A stretch of 64,000 nucleotides of DNA, taken from positions 1,386,616 through 1,450,615 of the forward strand of contig KN832881.1 of the NCBI GenBank assembly GCA_000827325.1, written 5' to 3'. The position numbers were made by a program, and so were the translations under genes. The notes below the pieces were generated by a model. It did no database searches. It was not told the DNA's origin and saw only the letters and a list, made by a program, of their open reading frames with translations. Position 1 is the stretch's first letter. The number at the start of each line of letters is the position of its first letter. Shown here piece by piece: positions 53,693 through 63,465 of this stretch. The DNA comes from Oidiodendron maius Zn (taxonomy: Eukaryota; Ascomycota; Leotiomycetes; Myxotrichaceae).

Positions 53693-54397
53693 TCAGCCAT
53701 CATCTCCATTAACCAATCTCACTCCTCCAACTCCAGTTGCTTTCATCTCTACTTCCTTTCTCGCAGCCTTCCTTTTCTCAATCTCTGCCACGAGTCCCCT
53801 AAAGTACACTTCGGCCTGTACGGTGGCACTATAACTAACCGCGCTCCAGCTCCAGGCATTCCTCCTCTCACTATCCGCACCTGCCGCGAGCAGCGTCCGC
53901 AAGACAAGGAGGTGGCCATTCGAGCTTGCGAAATGGAGCGCCGTGTTACCATCAATATCGGCGTTATTAAGTAGATTTGCAGGGCCTCCAGGTGCGAAGG
54001 TGAGCAGAATCTGGAGACAAGTGTCGTGACCCCCGCGACTAGCTTCAATAACAGCATCCCGACCCCGATTGTCTCGTCGTGCAATGCTTTCCGGGCACTC
54101 TTTACATAGCAGATGCACTATCTCGGTATGGCCTGCCGCACTAGCTACCATCAGGGGCGTCTGGTGGTCTTCATTCAGACTTATGCCATTGGCTTCGTGA
54201 CCGAGCGCAAGCAGAGTCCGAACGACGGGGAGGTGGCCGAGGGAGCACGCGAGGTGCAACGAGGTATTAGAGAGACCACGAAGAGAGATGTCAGGATTGT
54301 GAAGGAGGTACGGTGGATGGGATTTGCAGATTCGAGAGACAAGGACAGCATCATTGGCATGAATAGCCCGGCGAAGGCGCAGGGAGGGGTCGATCAT
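53693..54397 (-). CDS. ankyrin-repeat protein
   Basis: Single exon, 234 residues. About five ankyrin repeats fill residues 1-195; clear ones are NTSLHLACSLGHLPVVRTLL, HQTPLMVASAAGHTEIVHLL, GRDAVIEASRGGHDTCLQIL and GNTALHFASSNGHLLVLRTL followed by AAGADSERRN. The end is a charged helix AEIEKRKAARKEVEMKATG. Ankyrin repeats bind other proteins; no enzyme domain is present. The small, stand-alone form is like short ankyrin proteins found across fungi, some of which act as proteasome or chaperone adaptors, but the partner cannot be told from sequence. Confidence 0.88.
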   Translation of the reverse strand: MIDPSLRLRRAIHANDAVLVSRICKSHPPYLLHNPDISLRGLSNTSLHLACSLGHLPVVRTLLALGHEANGISLNEDHQTPLMVASAAGHTEIVHLLCKECPESIARRDNRGRDAVIEASRGGHDTCLQILLTFAPGGPANLLNNADIDGNTALHFASSNGHLLVLRTLLAAGADSERRNAWSWSAVSYSATVQAEVYFRGLVAEIEKRKAARKEVEMKATGVGGVRLVNGDDG

Positions 54398-54952
54398 CCT
54401 ACAGAGGTGTCAATTGTGCTCTTATGTAGCTCTAATGTACCTCTTTCGAGAGTATAAAAGGCATACGTACATCGTGTTAACATTTCTTTGATTTGTAACT
54501 GCCGGATGTGCAGTGCTTTCGTTGTTGTGAGTAACGCTATTCACTGTGGCTGACGTAGAATGTAATTGACTGCCTGATTCGGATATAAGGCATACGGGAG
54601 CACAGGACACCCAGGGGCTAACAGGCCAAGTCTTGCGACTCGATCGGCTATAGCAAAACTGAATCAAGTGCCTGATATTATTTTGCAATACGAAAATTTA
54701 TCCCGGATTCACTACCTGGAGACTGGATTTCAAGACTATTGACCAAGGGAGTCTAAAAGCAGTCGAGGAAGCACACTTTCTATGATATTACCATTGCTCC
54801 AAAGGTGATTTATACATGTATGACATTGATACGCAAACATGGATTAAAAAGAAAAAACTTTCCAAGATCACAATCTTTTTCAAGTCGTGATTCATGAGCC
54901 TGGATCCCGTCGATGGGTCCGGTCCTCCAACATCCCAGCCTCGAAAGTCACC
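54398..54952. other. spacer between ankyrin gene and secreted-protein gene
   Basis: 555 bp: promoter of the ankyrin gene and 3' flank of the secreted-protein gene, both read leftwards. AT-rich, no gene. Confidence 0.4.
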
Positions 54953-56292
54953 TTAAGCGATGAAGTCTCGGCGAACTTTCTGGAACTTGCCTCCCTTGCC
55001 ACCTTTTCCTTGGCCAGACTTGGCTGCTGTTGAACCACTGCCAGTGGCTGCCTTTTGGGAAGAGGAGCTGCCTGCAGCGGTCGAAGTGGTATTGCTGCTA
55101 GCGACACTTGCTGCGTTACCAGCACCACTTGCTGCGTTACTGGCACCACTTGCTGCGCTACTGGCACCACTTCCTGCTGCTTTAGCGGTGCCGCTTCCTG
55201 CTGCTTTAGCGGTGCCGCTTCCTGCTGCTTTACCGGTGCCGCTTCCTGCTTTACCAGTACCACTTCCTGCTTTACCGGTACTGCTTCCTGCTGCTGCTGC
55301 TGCTGCGGTAGCGGAAGCTGCTGCAGGAGCTGAGCTTTCGGCCACATCTGGGCCCGCGGCAACGGCAGATGCTGCAAGAGCCTTGGAGTTCAATTAGTAC
55401 AGTAAGTCATGTCAGAAGAGGGAGAGACTCACTGCAGCGGCTAGACCGCCAGACCCGTCGTTTGCAGCAGCATTTGGTGTGTTACCATTGCCTGTAACGA
55501 CGAACTTAGTGCAGTCATCGGGAGTTCCACGTTGAGCAACAGGCATAAGCACAGGCTGATGGTTGGATGCGGCTGCCATGGTGCATACACGATAGTTTCC
55601 AGCTGGCAGACCGCCCGTCACGACAGCTGATAAGAGACCCTGTCCATTGCCAGCATCATTGATACCCTTGAAGAAGGCAAACTGAGTGGCGTCAAGAGCT
55701 TGCGTGGGATTCAAAGAGTTCCCCAAGTCCTGAACAGTGACGTGAGTGTGTCCAACGACTTTTCCACCTGACAAAGCTTGCGGTGCAGCGTAGTATGTGG
55801 CATCGGCATTCGTAAAGGAACCGGCTACGATATTGGCCATTTGAACGGTAATATTGAAAGTGGTGTCGGAGGGAACCTGCTGGCCAGTTTGAGGATTGAT
55901 GATAATGGAAGAAACCATAGCTGTCTTGGCTGGGATGTCACCCATTGCTGCAAGTGTGTTAGTACTTTCATTTGGAATCGGCTAAGGCTATACTTACGGA
56001 TACCATTGCATGACCCGGTGGTAATCTGCAGACCATTGGTAAGGGTCTTGCCAGCACAGTTGTTGATGAAGTTATTCTGCGAGGTTGCAGACAAGGCCTG
56101 CCCAACTTCGTTGGCTCCGATCTCATCACTTCCATCGTTGAAAGATCCTTTTTGAATAGCACTGGCCAGAAGAGTTGTTCCACCAGAGCCACCGGCGGCG
56201 GAAGCAGCAGCATTACCACCATTGTTGGCAGGCGAAGCGTATGCAATGGCACTAGTAAGCGCTACAGCGCATGCCAGCTTGGTGAAGATCAT
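54953..56292 (-). CDS. secreted protein with Ala/Gly/Ser/Lys repeat tail
   Basis: Three exons, 55998-56292, 55433-55947 and 54953-55381, give 412 residues. It starts with a clear signal peptide, MIFTKLACAVALTSAIAYAS. The middle (about 35-265) is a conserved fungal secreted domain: TLLASAIQKGSFNDGSDEIG, NNFINNCAGKTLTNGLQI, GSCNGIPMGDIPAKTAMVSS, then VGHTHVTVQDLGNS, LDATQFAFFKGINDAGNGQG and GLPAGNYRVCTM. Relatives are often mislabelled ribosomal protein S17; the function is unknown, and some are highly expressed at the cell surface. The tail (about 270-390) is low complexity with tandem units such as GSGTGKA and AAGSGTAK, then ends KGGKGGKFQKVRRDFIA, basic rather than hydrophobic, so it is not a GPI anchor. 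Confidence 0.85.
55090..55290 (-). repeat. tandem GSGTGKA / AAGSGTAK / GASNAAS coding repeats
   Basis: Within exon 3 of the secreted-protein gene. On the plus strand it shows as repeats of CTTCCTGCTGCTTTAGCGG and shorter variants of period 21, 24 or 27 bp. All periods are multiples of three, so the frame is kept while copy number can vary. Confidence 0.8.
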
Positions 56293-58442
56293 ATTGAAAA
56301 ATATCGATAGTTGCGGAGGGTCGGAAAGACGGACGACGGATAGTGATGGCGGAGTGTATAGAAGGGTATAAAAAATGAATGAATGAACACCGTTGACAGC
56401 AACAACAAAGATTCACGGTCAACGTGATCTGCTTGTCTAGCAAGATTATAGAAATAAAGGAAGTAAGTGAAAGAGAGGCGCCTGCCAAAGAGACAAAAGC
56501 ACACGATAGAAGATGCTTAGGATAGAGAGTGGAGGAAGAAGGAAAAAGAGAGTCTGGAGGACAAGAATGTAAGTACTTATCAAAAAAGCTTGGCATCAAG
56601 CTAGCACGGATCCTAACAATAGGGATCGTGTTGTCGCATAGAGCTCTTGAAACTGGACCTGAGATCGGAGACGTCGCAGTCTAGCCGAAGGTTAGGGTTG
56701 GCGGCTCCCGAAAAGAGGCAAGCGGACGGGGCCGCCTGAATCAAAGGCTGGTCTGATCTGATCCCGGCGGCAGCGAAAGAGGCATGAGAGACCCGCACTA
56801 CCCGCGAGGGGCCCATGCCTTAATGTGGTGGTGGTCGCTGGTTTGCTATGTTGTGACGGCAGTGCGGTTAGAGGAACGCTTAAGCGGAAACCGTTGGCGT
56901 CTGGCACCGCTGGGTCAAACCTGGGCCTGTGAACACGGTTGACCGCACGGGACGTTTAATTGGGACGAGAGGAGCGGTTCGGCGTCTTGAAGCCCTTGAA
57001 AAACAAAGGGGAAGGGGGAGTTCGGGTGTGCAGTGTGGAAATCAGGTAACTTTATGGGACATCAGACGACAGTCAGTGGTTGAGGGAGAAAAGGGCAGAG
57101 GAGGCCTGGCATGACAGCCGACAAGGATATCTCAGGCCCTGGCTCCTCTCTGCCTCTCTGCCTGTCCACGGGTCGAGCTTCTCGGATGCAGAGAAGCCGA
57201 TGGATGAGATGATATCCCTTGAATCATCCTGTCTGTTCGATGGGGACGACTCTGCACCTGTATGTCCTCATCCTGATTCCAGCAGCGTCATGGGCTGCAT
57301 GCATATGCAAAAACTATCTCTCTGCCAACCCGAAAGGAAGGGCGAGTTATACAGAACTGGTCAGACGCCCGTATAATTTTACGAAATTCTATACTTACAT
57401 CAGTGATATAGGATTATAGTTCCGTGATTCCTCATGCATGCAAATGAGGGATTTGGAATGTGCTGCCAACACCGTCTCTTCTTTGGGGCATTACTCATTG
57501 CATGCCCAGACAGACTATTCGCGGAAGCGACCGGCATTTTTTCATTTAACGCTACGATATGCCATGTAGAAACATAGAAACTCTGCCAAGATATAAAATC
57601 TCCAATCTGTACTTTAATTGCAGCGTTCTGATTCCAAAGCTATTCCCTGCACGCGCGAACACTCGTCCCTTCTGTAGTCGCGCACCAACTTCGGAATATG
57701 GAGGTGGTTTCATGTCTTGTCACAGATCTGATAAGAGTTTAAGCTGCGACAAACGCATGAGGTCTGAGCATCGGACGCCGCCCTCAGGTATTACCCTGGA
57801 ATTTCGGGCTCTGGGGCTCGAGGCTCGTAGCTTGAAGCTTGTTTGCACGAACGGTTGCACCTTAGATGCATGCCCCAACCAAAGAAGTTTACAGTAAAAT
57901 CAAAGACATGTTCATCGGAATTCGAAAGTCCCTTCTTCAATCCGATGTGTCAGTAGGCGAGAAGTCGAACACCTACACTAAGTTTGAAATCATTGGACTT
58001 AATCTCGATGTTCAATATTACTTTGTATTTCTCACTTTGGAATCATGAATATTTCCGAGATAGGATTTTGTTTATCCTCTTTACTTTCTGGTGTTTAAAT
58101 CAATACCGCTGACTAAGCTCTCTACAACCAACCACCACGACTGGTGCGATTCAACAATGCCCTCCGAAATTGTAAACAGACCGCCTCCAATTGCGGACGC
58201 CTCCCATTTGCCATACCTCTCCTGTGGATGTATCCTGCTATAGTGCATCGTTTTCATTCTGATTAGAGTTGGCTAACTTAGGGACCTGAGGGAATTAGAC
58301 GTCAGGTGCCGACATTGCACTTCCTTCAGTTGGTACACCTTTGCTCCCCTCTTCTTTATGCCTACAATCTGGCTCACATGCTCCAGAATTTTCTTCGAGT
58401 TCAATTTGTTCCCATTACAGAACCTGATTGAGTCTATCAGCT
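56293..58442. other. gene-free region between divergent genes
   Basis: 2.15 kb between the secreted-protein start (-) and the amidohydrolase start (+). The part near 56300-56600 is a probable promoter and leader. I see no gene in the middle. A 28-codon frame at 58157-58243 (MPSEIVNRPPPIADASHLPY...) lies 200 bp before the amidohydrolase ATG and could be an upstream frame or a remnant exon; it reads more natural than its surroundings. Confidence 0.4.
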
Positions 58443-59699
58443 ATGGCGAATATCTCCGAATCTGTGCTGCAAGGGCAAATAGAAGAGCTTGTTGCTCAGT
58501 TCCGGCCAGCAACTGGCCCATATGAGGTATTGTACCGCCAACTCCATGCAGACCCCGAGATTTCCCTCCAAGAAGAGTCCACGGCCGCCGTCATAGCACA
58601 CAAGTTAGGGCAATTAGTAGGCGTTGAGGTTCGGACGAACGTTGGCGGCCACGGCGTGGTTGGTGTTTTTAGAAATGGCAAGGGAAAGACTATACTCCTA
58701 CGCGCCGATATTGATGCCTTGCCTATGGAGGAGCAGACTGGATTAGAGTATGCTAGTAAGAAGAGGATGGTTGACAGAACGGATAATGTCGAGAAGCCGG
58801 TTATGCACGCCTGTGGACATGATATGCATATCACGTCTCAGCTTGCAGCCGCGGAGCTTTTGCACAGTTGTCGAAAGTCATGGTGCGGGACTGTCATATT
58901 CCTATTTCAACCAAATGAGGAAAGGGGAGCTGGTGCACAAGCCATGGTTGATGACGGACTGTACGACCCTAAGAGACATGCCATTCCGAAGCCTGATATT
59001 ATTCTAGGCGCTCATGTCATGCCACTCCGAGCGGGCAAGCTGTACACTCGGAAGGGGGTATTTGGTAGTGCGGCTGACAGCTATGCTGTAACCGTTTATG
59101 GGCGTGGCGGGCATGGAAGCAGACCGCATAACACTGTAGATCCAGTAGTGCTGGGTTCCAGCATCGTTATGAAACTGCAGACCATCGTGAGCCGCGAGAC
59201 AAACCCGCTCGAGGCAGTTGTAGTTACTGTAGGGTCCTTTCAGGCCGGTTCAGCTGAGAATGTTATCAGTGGAGAGGCTACTCTTTTGATCAACACCAGA
59301 ACATTTAGTCCTGAATCTCGCGCCCGAGTGAAATCGGCTATCGAGCGCATTGTCAAAGCGGAGTGCCAAGCTGCTGGCTGTCCAAAGCCGCCTCAAATCA
59401 AGGAAACAAGTTCGTTCCCTTTGCTACATAACGAGGAAGTGGCCACGGAAAAGGCTTCCAAATCACTCGCTCATTATTTTGGTGATTCTTTCTCGCCGGA
59501 TGGACCAATTTCAATGGGCAGCGAGGACTTTAACAATTTGGCCGTGTCGTCAACTCCCAGTTGCTTTTGGAATTACGGAGGGATCGCCCCGCAGCTTTGG
59601 GATGACGTTGAAAGAAGGGGTAAAGTAGCAGAGGAGATTCCAGGTTTGATGAGCGCCATTTTGTGTGGTATCCACAAGAACAAACTGATATTCAAGTAG
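58443..59699 (+). CDS. M20-family amidohydrolase (aminoacylase / IAA-conjugate hydrolase type)
   Basis: Single exon, 418 residues. M20D enzymes hydrolyse the amide bond of N-acyl amino acids or related conjugates with a metal pair. Visible: RQLHADPEISLQEEST at the N-terminus, LLRADIDALPMEEQTGLEYA, metal-site block MHACGHDMHITSQLAAAELL, the catalytic PNEERGAGAQAMVDDGLYD, the dimerisation domain starting YAVTVYGRGGHGSRPHNTVD with the bridging His, and the late MGSEDFNNLA with the last metal ligand region. Cytosolic, no signal peptide. The length matches the plant ILR1 and bacterial HipO group. ATG 58443 is chosen; an earlier frame extension begins with TTG only. Confidence 0.92.
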   Translation: MANISESVLQGQIEELVAQFRPATGPYEVLYRQLHADPEISLQEESTAAVIAHKLGQLVGVEVRTNVGGHGVVGVFRNGKGKTILLRADIDALPMEEQTGLEYASKKRMVDRTDNVEKPVMHACGHDMHITSQLAAAELLHSCRKSWCGTVIFLFQPNEERGAGAQAMVDDGLYDPKRHAIPKPDIILGAHVMPLRAGKLYTRKGVFGSAADSYAVTVYGRGGHGSRPHNTVDPVVLGSSIVMKLQTIVSRETNPLEAVVVTVGSFQAGSAENVISGEATLLINTRTFSPESRARVKSAIERIVKAECQAAGCPKPPQIKETSSFPLLHNEEVATEKASKSLAHYFGDSFSPDGPISMGSEDFNNLAVSSTPSCFWNYGGIAPQLWDDVERRGKVAEEIPGLMSAILCGIHKNKLIFK

Positions 59700-60383
59700 G
59701 TAATCACAACCCTGGATTTGCCCCAGTTATCCAGCCAACTTTAACTGTTGCTATTGACGCGTATGCTCTGGTGTCGTTGACATTTTTACTGGAGCGGTGA
59801 AAATTCCAGCATAATATTATAGAAATTAATCGTGGAGCATAGAAGTTCTGGGTGCTTTTATAGGTAGGCATGGTTACTAATTTCAAACATGAACCTAACT
59901 AAAGTTGATATTTGAGTAGACTTGGATGAGCCACTAAATATCCCGAAAAATAGTATTAAATAAGAATTCTTCAGCTGCACTACAGTTGACTCACCCCACT
60001 TTCTGCTACGGAACATATCCAACGAGCTATCTCGTTATGGGTCGTCAGCTGACCACAAAATAGAAGGAAATCGTTTTGACGTAGCAATATTAAAAGTGTA
60101 CAGCAGTTTCCAGTGCCAAAAAAAACTGCGCAGGAGCCCTAAAAGTCATTCACACAAATACCTAGGGGAGTGGTGGCAAACACTACTAGGATACAATATC
60201 TGGATTTGGTAGGTCCTGGCGGTAAGGCTAAGGGGCTTAGTGCAAGGGGCCCAGATATGAAATCCCCCGCCGTGGATCGAGTCATAACAGATGCCACTCA
60301 CAATAATATATTCATCCGTGTTTACCTATAACAATAGAAATATGCGATAGATTCTCAACATCTTGAACTGTGTTACTAGAATC
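59700..60383. promoter_or_regulatory. spacer and promoter of the split-barrel gene
   Basis: 684 bp, AT-rich, between same-strand genes. No gene or RNA seen. Confidence 0.4.
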
Positions 60384-61241
60384 ATGCCTGCCAATGCAAT
60401 GGAATATCCCAAGGAGGCGCGGAACACCGTCAACAGGAAGGGGAAGATGCGGGGCAAATACGACCTGGAAACTGTCCACTCAATCATTCAACAGGCCCGT
60501 GTTGTACATGTTTCCTTCACGCCTTTTCCTGATGACCCATTCCCTGTCATCCTGCCTATGATTGGCATTATGGGTGAGTGCGTTCCTAATAGATTGCTGT
60601 CCGTGACTTATCTTTCGACAGGCTCATATGCACGACCGAGCGCAGGACTGGACGAGCCTCAAGAGTGTTATCTCCATGGCTATGTCTCGTCCCGTATCAT
60701 GAATGTTACCAAACAGACTGTGGTTGATGGGAAGCTGGGCCTCCCAGTCTGTGTTGCAGCCAGCAGAGTTGACGGCCTAGTGCTAGCCTTGTCTCCCAAC
60801 GCCCACTCTTACAACTATCGTTCCGCTGTGCTTTTCGGCTATGCCACTCCTGTCACGGACGTTGGTGAGAAATTGTGGGCGATGGAGCAGATCACGAATA
60901 AAGTGGTTCCAAACCGGTGGGAGAACACTCGCGTCCCACCAAATGCTGCAGAGATGAGCAGCACGCAGATTTTGAAGGTAACGGTGCAAAACGCCAGCGC
61001 TAAAGTGCGCGACGGCCCACCTGGAGATGAGCTGGTTGATCTAAAGGATGATGACGTTAGAGGACGTGTCTGGGCTGGATATGTCCCTATGGTGGAACAA
61101 TTGTTGGATCCTGTGGCCAGCTCCTATAACCGAGTTGGCGAGGTGCCTGCCCACGTGAAGGAGTACATAGAAGTTGCTAACCAGGAGGAGTTGGACTATG
61201 CCAATAAGTTAGTAGGGGTCGTTAAGAATGCTACTGAGTGA
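60384..61241 (+). CDS. FMN-binding split-barrel protein (pyridoxamine-oxidase-like)
   Basis: Two exons, 60384-60573 and 60622-61241, give 269 residues. The fold is read from EARNTVNRKGKMRGKYDLET at the start (the KxRGxYD pattern of the Pyridox_ox_2 group), the strand VVHVSFTPFPDDPFPVILPM, ECYLHGYVSSRIMNV, LPVCVAASRVDGLVLA and SYNYRSAVLFGYATPV, and the helix EKLWAMEQITNKVVPNRWEN. Such proteins bind flavin or heme; several act as nitroreductase-like or heme-degrading enzymes, but substrate is unknown here. The 48-bp intron (60574-60621) has GTGAGT and CAG ends, is a multiple of three and has no stop, so keeping it would simply add 16 residues. The spliced form gives the better family alignment (PMIGIMGSYARP). 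Confidence 0.85.
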   Translation: MPANAMEYPKEARNTVNRKGKMRGKYDLETVHSIIQQARVVHVSFTPFPDDPFPVILPMIGIMGECVPNRLLSVTYLSTGSYARPSAGLDEPQECYLHGYVSSRIMNVTKQTVVDGKLGLPVCVAASRVDGLVLALSPNAHSYNYRSAVLFGYATPVTDVGEKLWAMEQITNKVVPNRWENTRVPPNAAEMSSTQILKVTVQNASAKVRDGPPGDELVDLKDDDVRGRVWAGYVPMVEQLLDPVASSYNRVGEVPAHVKEYIEVANQEELDYANKLVGVVKNATE

Positions 61242-62467
61242 TATTGTCATTTACAAAAATACATGAGTATGAATATACGTATACTGTCTTCCTACCAAGA
61301 AAGCCAAGGCTAGTGGAATTCAGGCTAGCCTAGTGTCTGAGATAATACTAACTTCGGCCTATACAAGCAGAATGGGTCAATATCTGCTCCTTATCGTTGC
61401 TAAAGGCTAAATAAGAATGGAAGATTAGTATATGGTTGGCTAGAGACCATTTTATAGTCATCTTTGCCCTATGATGTTCTCCATACAGTTTGCTTTGTAC
61501 GAATACAAGACTGCTTTCTAAGATTGCTGGCAAGGCTAAGAAGAATGGAAGCTGTATTTCTTAGCGGAACTGGTAGGCGATGTATTTCTAACCCTATGAG
61601 CGGAATATTAAACTACTAAGTAAGAATTAGCAGGCAAATTAAGTCGTGAGCCTTCTGACTGGCAACAGAGAATATAAGCCTGACACGAGTATGATGTGTT
61701 AACATCTCCCAGGCACCAGCTCCGAATCCGAACGGCTGTGTATTGCTGCCAAGAAGAAAGATTCTACGGGTTTCTTTCTCGAGAAATACAGTACTAAATG
61801 TTACCATGTAGATGTGATTGGTAAGAAAAGTCCCCTACCTGCTCATGTTTCGCCGCACATATATTACTAGGAGTACAAATAACCCGCCGGCTAATCATGC
61901 ATTCGAAGTTCCCGGACCAGGCATCATAACTCCGCAACGAGTGATTCGAATCGAGCATTGGCCTTCCAGTACCTGTGACTGGCATTTCCAAGGCCGGCGG
62001 TGTTGTACAAGAACTAATAATACACAATCGTTTACTGCAATACGGCTCCACAAAAGCAATACTCCTATATTCGGAGTGTTTCGGGCTACAGAATCGCTGG
62101 CGGCGGGATTGGATCGATTGAAAAGAATGTTGCCGAGCGCACGTGACCAGAACCGATAAAGGCTTCGCGGCCCTGCGTACCCTCGGAATCCGAACCATCG
62201 GAAGTCTCGTCTCCCGCACTTTTGCTCCCTGTATTCTGCACCACCGATACCCCAGATGTGTTGTAGTCCTTCTCATATATAGACCCTTCTTCCCCCCTCA
62301 ATTCAACATTGATATCTCATTCTTGGACCGCTCATCAACTGCGCCTTTACTGAATGAGAAAACAAGGTACACAACGGCCACTTGAGTAACTCATCTCCTC
62401 ACTAGGTACTTCCCTTTATGGCAGTTTTTTCTCTCGTCACGCCACTGACAATGAGATTACAGACAAG
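61242..62467. promoter_or_regulatory. gene-free region before NEP1
   Basis: 1.2 kb, AT-rich on the left (61242-61620) with two similar AAGAATGGAAG segments at about 61411 and 61540. The right part is the promoter of NEP1. No gene supported. Confidence 0.4.
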
Positions 62468-63465
62468 ATGACCTCGCCAATTGAACGATCAGTAAAGCGA
62501 CCGAGTAAGTGTCCTCCCCGGTTTTGTTGCCCCTCTGCCTAGTGTATCTGGGCAAAAAAGCAATTTGCGCGAACAAAGCCCCTCTTTGTTGTCCCCCCCG
62601 GCATCTCTGCAAACTCGAACAACGACAAATTATTATTCAACATAATACAGTCGCTGATATTCTGTCCTCATGCCAGGAACCCAGTCTCTCCCACCTCCAG
62701 AACTCCCAAATCTGGTAGCTGAGCAGCATGTTCCTATCCCTTCTTCCGACAAGGATACTCCGAGGATGATCGTGGTACTGTCCAATGCCAGCCTCGAGAC
62801 CTACAAAGCCTCGCATGCGGGGGGGAGACCAGGTTCTCGCGATGAGAAGTATTCGCTTCTCAACAGTGATGAGCATATTGGTGTTATGCGCAAAATGAAT
62901 CGCGACATTAGCGACGCCAGACCTGATATTACCCATCAGGTTCGATAGCCAGAATTTAGTAGTACGGGCGGTATTAACATCTTTACAGTGTCTCCTCACC
63001 CTTCTCGATTCACCGATCAACAAGGCGGGCCGGCTACAAATCTTCATTCATACTGCAAAGGGCGTTCTTATCGAAGTTAGTCCGACAGTTCGCATCCCGC
63101 GTACATTCAAACGTTTTGCAGGCCTTATGGTCCAGCTACTGCACCGCCTGTCGATCCGATCCGTGAACTCTCAGGAGAAGTTGTTGAAGGTCATTCCGAA
63201 CCCGATTACTGACCACCTGCCCCCGAACTGCCGAAAAGTCACTCTGAGCTTTGATTCGGAATTGGTCCGAGTTAGAGAATACGTGGAGAGCCTAAAGCCT
63301 AAGGAGAGTATTTGCGTGTTCGTAGGTGCTATGGCAAAAGGCGCCGATAACTTCGCCGACGAATACGTGGACGAAAAGATTGCCATCAGCAACTACAGTC
63401 TTTCGGCAAGTGTGGCATGCAGCAAATTCTGCCACGCAGCGGAGGATGTTTGGGACATCATATAG
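62468..63465 (+). CDS. EMG1: ribosome biogenesis methyltransferase Nep1/Emg1
   Basis: Three exons, 62468-62504, 62677-62939 and 62989-63465, give 258 residues. Nep1 is a SPOUT methyltransferase that modifies a pseudouridine of 18S rRNA at N1 and is needed for small-subunit assembly in the nucleolus. Motifs: [55 protein letters not shown], the loop [36 protein letters not shown], and the knot with the SAM site [13 protein letters not shown] and [20 protein letters not shown]. The first exon is only 37 nt ([12 protein letters not shown]) and joins in phase to [12 protein letters not shown]; the internal ATG at 62670 lies across the acceptor site and is not used. Complete and normal length. Confidence 0.94.

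Noticed and set aside
55055-55333. Plus-strand cysteine-rich frame (CCFSGAASCC-type repeats)
   Set aside because: It is the antisense shadow of the Ala/Gly/Ser repeat tail of the secreted protein; the sense strand has the splice sites, signal peptide and conserved domain.
61242-61620. AT-rich segment with short similar pieces, considered as a transposon remnant
   Set aside because: No terminal repeats, no target duplication and no transposase-like frame could be seen.
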